Origin: Anthoceros angustus
Taxonomy: Eukaryota > Streptophyta > Anthocerotopsida > Anthocerotales > Anthocerotaceae
Assembly: GCA_010909165.1 (NCBI GenBank)
Contig: VJWM01000178.1
Coordinates: 372,001 to 436,000, forward strand
Direction of reading: 5' to 3'
DNA: 64,000 nt
The translations under genes were made by a program, and so were the position numbers. Under the pieces are notes generated by a model. It searched no databases. It saw nothing but the letters and a program-made list of their open reading frames with translations, and was not told the DNA's origin. Below, piece after piece: positions 57,657-64,000 of this stretch; position 1 is the first letter of the stretch; each line of letters begins with the position of its first letter.

Positions 57657-58109
57657 TCATCCTTCCAAGGATGTGCACGTGCTGGGAACTAGCGTTTGTG
57701 ACATTTCTGGTGGCACAATATCACTCCCACCAGTAGACTCAGTAGCGGCCTTGGAGGCCATAGATTTCTGAGCCACAGGAGTCGGAGAGTCGGTGAAGCA
57801 TTTGTCGAAGGTGACAGTGGCCGCAGCATACATCTTCTGCACTTTCGTCAGGTTCTTGTTCAGCTGGTTGATGAGATCCACGTTGCTGGTGATGCGCTCC
57901 GAGATGCCAGACTGATGATTCTGGTTGATCTTACCAATGAGAACCCGGTTATGGTCCAACAGAGCTTGCACTCTCGCAAAACACTGTTGAAACTTCTCCC
58001 ACTTCTTCCTATCAAAGTCAAGGTCGCTGCAGTCTTCCCCAACCGGTTTCTCAAACTCCAGGTTCTGTTCCATCATCTCGACCACGCTCTTAGCCTGCGG
58101 CTTCGACAT
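57657..58109 (-). CDS. ELF4-like circadian clock protein
   Basis: A single-exon gene of 150 residues, as usual for the ELF4/EFL family. In Arabidopsis ELF4 is part of the evening complex with ELF3 and LUX, which represses clock and growth genes at dusk. The conserved DUF1313 domain is complete: KKWEKFQQCFARVQALLDHN, RVLIGKINQNHQSGISERI and NVDLINQLNKNLTKVQKMYA, two long helices forming a coiled-coil dimer, then the less conserved end. The N-terminus (MSKPQAKSVVEMMEQNLEFE) and a Thr/Ser-rich tail are variable parts. The start is the first ATG in frame. The upstream DNA contains a pyrimidine microsatellite, CCAAT boxes, a G-box and an evening-element-like motif about 1.2 kb away. Confidence 0.93.
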   Translation of the reverse strand: MSKPQAKSVVEMMEQNLEFEKPVGEDCSDLDFDRKKWEKFQQCFARVQALLDHNRVLIGKINQNHQSGISERITSNVDLINQLNKNLTKVQKMYAAATVTFDKCFTDSPTPVAQKSMASKAATESTGGSDIVPPEMSQTLVPSTCTSLEG

Positions 58110-58539
58110 GTCAGGAAGCTACACCACACAGCTTCCCTGCAAAACGTCACGTCACGCAACACAACGCGTCTGCTTCCTGTTCATGTTCAGACAGCTACAT
58201 CCACTTCAATCTGGCCCCTCTCCCCTCCCCTGCACCGCAATCCGGAACAACAAGCTCAGCTCAGTCGCTCCCCCGGCTCTCCCCCACCCTGCCCTACCCT
58301 GCAGCCACTCACCACGCGATGTCAGCACATCACACCAACCGAGGGCCTAGGCAGCCACTCCCTCGATGCCCCCGCTCCCATCCAGCCGTGCATGCGACCA
58401 AACCCACACCGGCCAGCTCCCGCTCGCTCCCGCGCCTCTACATAACCAAAATCCACAGATCTTCCAATCCCTCTCACAAACGCTCCTTGGCGTCAATCTC
58501 CTCTCAACGCCACACCGCAGAACAACCTCCACACGCATC

Positions 58540-58665
58540 TTCCTTCCTTCCTCCCTCCCTCCCTTTCTTCCTTTACTCCTTCCTTCCTCCCTCCCTCCCT
58601 TTCTTCCTTCCTTCCTTCCTTCCTTCCTTCCTTCCTTCCTTCCTTCCTTCCTTCCTTCCTTCCTT
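58540..58665. repeat. (TTCC)n microsatellite
   Basis: An almost pure CTTC tetranucleotide array of more than 100 bases with CTCC interruptions at its left, continuing as degenerate CCTTCC up to about 58760. It lies 0.4 kb upstream of the ELF4 start, in its presumed promoter or leader; on the ELF4 strand it reads as GGAA. Confidence 0.95.
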
Positions 58666-59299
58666 GCTCCTCCGTCTCCTTCCTTCCCGTCTCCCTTCCT
58701 CCACCTTTCCCTTCCTTCCTTTCCTCACTTCCTCCCTTCTCCCTCCCGCGCTCCCTCCGTCCTCCACCTCGAAGCTGGATCGGTCAACCGCGGCAGCACG
58801 GCACCAAACCCTGCGCCAACCAGCCCGCTGCCATGTGCATCCTCCTCAGCCTTGCGAGGGCGAGGGCTGCAGGGCAGGGCGTGGCGGGGGGAGGGGAAGG
58901 AGGCGCTGCGAGGCCGCGCACCATGCCCGTCATTGCAGGGACCGCCAGCCAATGAGGCAGGGGAACGGCATGGCAGGCCGTGCACCGCCAGTGCACTGCG
59001 CTCTCTTTCCAAATCCCGGCGCCAGCGTGCCAAGCATAATCCAAATCTCGCTTCCCATTGCTGCTCGGCCTGGAATCCTGTCACAAATATCCTGCGTCTC
59101 CTGGCACGCCATTGGCTCACCACGCCCCGGGGTTCGAACCCGCCCACTCTGACGTCACTGGTTCGGTTGGTGGCATCTGCCGTGCACGCACAAAGTGGGC
59201 CAAGTGGCCAAGGCCGGCCAATGGGCGCCCGGATACAGATCTACCCTGGATCTCTCCACCCTGGATGTTTCCCCCTCCCGTAGCCGGTCGCGCTACGGG

Positions 59300-59364
59300 C
59301 ACGTGGCCGTCCAGTATGTCCGAAGGGACGTGTCCGCCCCCCTTCCCCACCGCGATAAATATCT
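59300..59364. promoter_or_regulatory. G-box and evening-element-like motif in unit A
   Basis: CACGTG at 59300-59305 and AAATATCT at 59357-59364, with CCAAT or ATTGG boxes at 58949, 59111 and 59219. The order and spacing are like a plant promoter. It could serve ELF4 on the left or a plus-strand transcript on the right. Confidence 0.4.
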
Positions 59365-59769
59365 CACGACCGGCCCCGCCGTCGATGTCCCATCCTACGG
59401 CCCTCGCCGCTCCACGCCTCTTCCCGTCGCCGCCGCCGCTCCACGCGTGCGGCTCCGCGCTCATTCTTCACCGGCTGTTGCCGGTCTCTCTGCCCTGACG
59501 CTCGTTGCACTGCCTGCGTTTCTTGCAACTAGGCACGGGAAGCAGGATTCTAGTGGTCTCGTGCAATTTGCACTCCGAATCTTCAGCCTAAAGTGTCAGG
59601 CAGACACTGCAGTGGCTATCCGCTACTGAATTTCTGGAATGGTTGGCAAGTGGTTATGGGTGCTGTGTTTCATGTGGGTGTTGAGGCTTAATGGGGTTCT
59701 TCTGCAGAGTAGTGAGGTGGGATCGTTTATGAAACATGGACTATCATGAGGAGCTTCCGTGAGTTGAGC

Positions 59770-60632
59770 AAAAGTACATTAGGTTCGAAATTTGTGAGGA
59801 GACGACAGAGCTATAGAGCCACCTTGAAAGGAGACCATAAAATCCCAAGTACCAAGATCTCCAACAAGGAAAGCACCTCCGATCCAGGACAGATCACCGT
59901 TTGATCCCATCACACTCACTCCCGGAGTGACCTCGTCTACTAGAAGCAAGAACCCACCTTCGCGACTTGGAGATGCACAAAGACAGGTGTTATCAACTTT
60001 TGGAGCAATAGCGTGATACAACATGAAACGCATCCGACATACGTCCGCAGATTTGAAATATATCTGCTTTCCGCATCACCTTGACATAACCGGTCTTCGA
60101 CAACGTACAAGACATAATACGCACTGCAGGCTTCCATGCCATGGATGACACATGCAAAGCACCAGGTCTTCCTGGGTGGGTCTGATGTCTTGTGCTGCTC
60201 CACTTAGACCATCGAAAGAACATTTTCCAAGGGCAAAACTTGGTAAGTGGGGAATACGCGTGTAAATTAAAATCTCTTGGTCCTCTCCCATTCGGTTTAC
60301 TACCTAGTCCAACAGCTTTTCTCCTGAAGAGAGAATTAAGAAAGAAAACCAATAGCATTAGCTGCACAAACCACTGAAGGAGAAGAAAATGCCATCCTGG
60401 ATCCAGCTGCTGGGATCGGACGAGCCTGGAGCTGAAGCGTGAAGAATGTGACCAGTGGCGGCTACTCCGCCAAGGTACTGCGTATTAAAGCCGCCTGCCA
60501 AAGCACAAGATCCTGTGGCAACACAAGCACCTCCAAGTAGGGCAGCATCTTGAGAAGCCCATGTTTCTTTGGACCGATCTTCAACCCCGATTGAAGTAAG
60601 TCGGCAACTAGTACATGAGCACATAGAGCGCG
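59770..60632 (-). pseudogene. Partial copy of the unknown minus-strand gene (unit A)
   Basis: Carries the same exon-like blocks as unit B (QYLGGVAATGHILHASAPGS; EGGFLLLVDEVTPGVSVMGS) but lacks the upstream exon. The block before QYLGG is changed: B has LARAGFAEYSRYLGG, A has LAGGFNTQYLGG. Having lost its 5' exon to the duplication breakpoint, it cannot make the same protein. Confidence 0.4.
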
Positions 60633-61048
60633 TGGCGGGGAGGGGAAGGAGGCGCTGCGAGGCCGCGCACCATGCCCGTCATTGCAGGGACCGCCAGCCA
60701 ATGAGGCAGGGGAACGGCATGGCAGGCCGTGCACCGCCAGTGCACTGCGCTCTCTTTCCAAATCCCGGCGCCAGCGTGCCAAGCATAATCCAAATCTCGC
60801 TTCCCATTGCTGCTCGGCCTGGAATCCTGTCACAAATATCCTGCGTCTCCTGGCACGCCATTGGCTCACCACGCCCCGGGGTTCGAACCCGCCCACTCTG
60901 ACGTCACTGGTTCGGTTGGTGGCATCTGCCGTGCACGCACAAAGTGGGCCAAGTGGCCAAGGCCGGCCAATGGGCGCCCGGATACAGATCTACCCTGGAT
61001 CTCTCCACCCTGGATGTTTCCCCCTCCCGTAGCCGGTCGCGCTACGGG

Positions 61049-61112
61049 CACGTGGCCGTCCAGTATGTCCGAAGGGACGTGTCCGCCCCTTCCCCACCGC
61101 GATAAAATATCT
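61049..61112. promoter_or_regulatory. G-box and full evening element in unit B
   Basis: CACGTG at 61049-61054 and AAAATATCT at 61104-61112, the nine-base evening element bound by CCA1/LHY/RVE proteins. Unit A has the same place with one A fewer. Confidence 0.4.
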
Positions 61113-61132
61113 CACGACCGGCCCCGCCGTCG

Positions 61133-61435
61133 ATGTCCCATCCTACGGCCCTCGCCGCTCCACGCCTCTTCCCGTCGCCGCCGCCGCTCCACGCGTGCGG
61201 CTCCGCGCTCATTCTTCACCGGCTGTTGCCGGTCTCTGCCCTGACGCTCGTTGCACTGCCTGCGTTTCTTGCAACCAGGCACGGGAAGCAGGATTCTAGT
61301 GGTCTCGTGCAATTTGCACTGAATCTTCAGCCTAAAGTGTCAGGCAGACACTGCAGTGGCTATCCGCTACTGAATTTCTGGAATGGTTGGCAAGTGGTTA
61401 TGGGTGCTGTGTTTCATGTGGGTGTTGAGGCTTAA
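61133..61435 (+). CDS. Possible small protein of 100 residues, unit B only
   Basis: Starts with an ATG about 30 bases after the GATAAAATATCTC motif and reads MSHPTALAAPRLFPSPPPLH, then LPVSALTLVALPAFLATRHG, ending in VVMGAVFHVGVEA. The N-terminus is Ala/Pro/Leu-rich like a plastid transit peptide. In unit A a two-base insertion ends the frame after 37 codons. No family recognised. I give it low weight. Confidence 0.25.
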   Translation: MSHPTALAAPRLFPSPPPLHACGSALILHRLLPVSALTLVALPAFLATRHGKQDSSGLVQFALNLQPKVSGRHCSGYPLLNFWNGWQVVMGAVFHVGVEA

Positions 61436-61499
61436 TGGGGTTCTTCTGCAGAGTAGTGAGGTGGGATCGTTTATGAAACATGGACTATCATGAGGAGCT

Positions 61500-62420
61500 T
61501 CCGTGAGTTGAGCAAAAGTACATTAGGTTCGAAATTTGTGAGGAGACGACAGAGCTATAGAGCCACCTTGAAAGGAGACCATAAAAATCCCAAGTACCAA
61601 GATCTCCAACAAGGAAAGCACCTCCGATCCAGGACAGATCACCGTTTGATCCCATCACACTCACTCCCGGAGTGACCTCGTCTACTAGAAGCAAGAACCC
61701 ACCTTCGCGACTTGGAGATGCACAAAGACAGGTGTTATCAACTTTTGGAGCAATAGCGTGATACAACATGAAACGCATCCGACATACGTCCGCAGATTTG
61801 AAATATATCTGCTTTCCGCATCACCTTGACATAACCGGTCTTCGACAACGTACAAGACATAATACGCACTGCAGGCTTCCATGCCATGGATGACACATGC
61901 AAAGCACCAGGTCTTCCTGGGTGGGTCTGATGTCTTGTGCCCGACCATCGAAAGAACATTTTCCAAGGGCAAAACTTGGTAAGTGGGGAATACGCGTGTA
62001 AATTAAAATCTCTTGGTCCTCTCCCATTCGGTTTACTACCTAGTCCAATGTTTTCTCCCGAGAATTAAGAAAGAAAACCAATAGCATTAGCTGCACAAAC
62101 CACTGAAGGAGAAGAAAATGCCATCCTGGATCCAGCTGCTGGGATCGGACGAGCCTGGAGCTGAAGCGTGAAGAATGTGACCAGTGGCGGCTACTCCGCC
62201 AAGGTACCTGCTGTATTCGGCAAAGCCTGCCCTGGCCAAAGCACAAGATCCCAGGGCAACACAAGCACCTCCAAGTAGGGCAGCATCTTGGAGAAGCCCA
62301 TGTTTCTTTGGACCGATCTTCAACCCCTGATTGAAGTAAGTCGGCAACTAGTACATGAGCACATAGAGCGCGTGACGGAACGTGGTGTTCTTCACGACGA
62401 TGGCCCAGACTACCTGGCTT
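61500..62420 (-). CDS. Gene of unknown function, partial model (unit B)
   Basis: On the minus strand an exon from a CCAG acceptor at about 62420 reads VVWAIVVKNTTFRHALYVLM. The next, after a TCAG at about 62326, joins it in phase: GLKIGPKKHGLLQDAALLGG, then ACVALGSCALARAGFAEYSR and YLGGVAATGHILHAS. Later blocks (EACSAYYVLYVVEDRL; REGGFLLLVDEVTPGVSVMG) may be further exons; their joins are unclear. The Ala/Gly/Leu-rich second exon could contain a membrane segment. I do not recognise the family and see no start codon; the gene may begin further right. Confidence 0.35.
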
Positions 62421-63029
62421 AGCTAATTTCTTCGAGCCTAGTACATATCCACGTACTTCTTCTCTCGAAGAGCTCCATCGCCTGGACTACTGGAGCAGGG
62501 CATCTCTACCCATGACGTTCGTGTCGGTTCTGGGAACATGTTTGTGCGACGCTTTACGTACTAAAGTGGGGGCTGAACCCGGATCTCTTGGGTGAAAGAG
62601 TTTCCTTCAACGCCTACACTACAACGGATTGTGAACAGCTCATACCAGGGATAGCTGTGACCGAGCCATAGCCGATGTACTTCCTCAACTATGGAACGTC
62701 TTTAGAGGATTACATTGAAGGCCATGGCAGTGCGTGTCAGTAGATAGTACTTTTGAACCTTTGTTTAGGCTCTTCAACTTACCGTTCTGTACAATATTGA
62801 AATCCTATATTATATGCGGAGATAAAATATATTTTATATTAAAATTTTTATATTATATATGGAGGTGAAATGTGCTAAAGCACCGTTTGTTTCATCGTCT
62901 CCAATCATATTAAATCATAAAAAATTATATTTTATATATTATAATTAAATTTGATATTTGATAATCTTAATCTCTTTTTTTTGTGGAATCGATCGTGTAT
63001 TTACATTCCATGTAATTTATAGGATCATT
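62374..63029. other. Right flank of the tandem duplication
   Basis: Contains the first visible exon of the unknown minus-strand gene (62361-62420), then DNA without recognisable content, becoming strongly AT-rich from 62790. Confidence 0.4.
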
Positions 63030-63680
63030 ATGAGGCGGCCCTAAAGCGCTTGAGAACCTTGCAATAGCAGCCTTTTTTATGAGCGAGACATTCCATGTAA
63101 TTTAGAATACCCCGAAGGGCCTTACATCAGAGGTCATATGTCAAGTGGCTTCATTACCTTGCAATAGCAGGCATTTTTGCAAGCAAGATAGTAGACATCA
63201 TGTATAAGGCGGCGCTCAAGGGCTTCAAAACCTTATGATAGCAAGCCTTTTTGCCGAGCTTGCAAGGTTCTGAAGCCTGGCAAAAAGGCCTACTATTGTA
63301 AGGTTCTCAAGCCTAGCAAAAAGACCTACTATTGTAAGGTTCTCATAGAAGGCCTTTTTGCCAGCAAGACAACAAAAATCATGCATCACGCGGCCCCAAA
63401 GGACTTCAAAACAAAGGTAGGCCACCAAGGGTTATCCCATGGGGATGGGAGATACCCCATCCCAATAGTGATTTGTCCAAAGGATTGCTTAACACATAAC
63501 AGGCAGCCCTAGAGGGCTTCAAACCAAAGCCAGGCCACCAATCAGGGTTGGGAGGTACATTATCTCAATAGTAATATGTCCATAGGGTTGCTTAACCACA
63601 GGCCAATAAGAAATAGCTCATCCTAGCAGTGATATGTCTGGAGGGTTACTTCATTAGGAGAGTTACTTAACCACTGACTT
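63030..63680. repeat. Degenerate direct repeats of about 110-130 bp
   Basis: Two kinds are mixed. AACCTTGCAATAGCAG-CTTTTT-GC-AGC-AGA recurs near 63056, 63159 and 63230, with a tight 38-base double at 63268-63345 (GCAAAAAG(G/A)CCTACTATTG). From 63380, GGGCTTCAAA-C-AAG--AGGCCACCAA followed by CCATCCCAATAGT-AT-TGTCC--AGG-TTGCTTAA recurs at 63400, 63508 and, more diverged, 63590. Inverted GCCTTTTTGCC and GGCAAAAAGGC around 63246-63290 can form a stem. Confidence 0.65.
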
Positions 63681-64000
63681 CCAATGAACTCTGGGCTATT
63701 GAGTCATTATTGAACGAAGAGCCTGGCTTTATTTGTGTATTCCTAAGTGAAGAATGCAATGAATATGAATATTTTATTATAATAAAATTTAAATTATATA
63801 TGATTTTATTATATTATTTTTATTTTATAATAATTTTATTATATTATGATAATTTTATTATATAGTCGCCATATTTTAATTATATAAATTATACTATTAT
63901 AATAATATACATTTTTTATATAATAACAAAAAATAATAGTTATACATATTAACATTGAGTATTATCATGAATGGAAATGTTACAGGGCTAAGATGCTGAT
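63681..64000. other. Extremely AT-rich DNA
   Basis: From 63755 nearly only A and T (TTTTATTATATTATT-like words). No gene content. Confidence 0.6.

Larger units (their letters stand above)
58880..60632. repeat. Tandem duplication of about 1.75 kb, unit A
   Basis: Nearly identical to 60633-62373 in the same orientation (period 1740-1749 bases). Differences are small: TCTCTCTGCC against TCTCTGCC (about 59489), GATAAAT against GATAAAAT, CCACTTAGACC missing from B near 60200, and a different stretch near 60480-60520. At the right end only the last few codons of the exon that unit B joins are present (up to GCGCGTG at 60634). Confidence 0.93.
60633..62373. repeat. Tandem duplication of about 1.74 kb, unit B
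   Basis: Partner of 58880-60632. Its right end continues into unique DNA that completes an exon on the minus strand, so B is probably the original unit and A the copy. Confidence 0.93.

Noticed and set aside
59125-59150. GGTTCGAACCC, which resembles a tRNA B box (also in the second unit at about 60880)
   Set aside because: No A box, anticodon arm or acceptor stem can be formed upstream, and the T-stem does not pair.
58319-59283. Plus-strand open frames of 277 and 305 codons over the TTCC array
   Set aside because: Most of their length is Phe/Leu/Pro/Ser from the microsatellite, and they change frame between the two tandem units.

Overview
This is nuclear DNA of a land plant. The evidence is many short GT-AG introns, plastid-targeted products (a TLP18.3-type thylakoid protein, a plastid LEA-like protein), a plant LpxK homologue, an ELF4 clock protein, a STIG1-like cysteine-rich protein and a long PLS-class PPR protein. 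The compact introns, the expanded PPR protein and a DUF7869-type transposon relic suggest a seedless plant (lycophyte, fern or bryophyte). I cannot fix the species from sequence alone. All gene models below are spliced by eye from reading frame, splice consensus and family conservation.

Layout. 1-10.5 kb holds no supportable gene: a very dense mosaic of unrelated short tandem repeats, then a 628-bp tandem duplication (4971-6238), then pyrimidine-rich unique DNA. 10.5-33 kb is the gene-rich core: EME1 (minus, 9 exons), head-to-head with an SFT1-like Qc-SNARE (plus), then a 30-exon M1 aminopeptidase (plus, 15.2-21.9 kb). A repeat-rich gap follows (copia RNase H relic, a perfect-looking foldback element, degenerate tandem repeats). 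Next comes a divergent pair, a plastid LEA-like gene (minus) and NADP-malic enzyme (plus, 19 exons). A PR-1/CAP secreted protein and an LRR pseudogene follow.

36-49 kb is the most unusual part. A block of about 2.3 kb carrying a STIG1-like gene plus the last exon of TLP18.3 occurs twice in direct orientation (36.02-38.39 and 46.86-49.16 kb). The left copy is decayed: TATA region lost, splice acceptor replaced by a 24-bp micro-inversion, in-frame stop in the TLP exon. The right copy is intact and joins the complete TLP18.3 gene. The 8.4 kb between the copies is a scrapheap of gene pieces in both orientations: three isoleucyl-tRNA synthetase fragments, three PPR/DYW fragments, an intact OST4 microprotein ORF and a DUF7869 transposon relic.

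49-58 kb carries TLP18.3, LpxK (7 exons), an intronless 1092-residue PPR protein whose stop codon lies 22 bp before the LpxK start, and ELF4, all on the minus strand. 58.9-62.4 kb is a near-identical 1.74-kb tandem duplication whose breakpoint falls inside an exon of an unrecognised minus-strand gene. 62.4-64 kb is AT-rich with degenerate tandem repeats.
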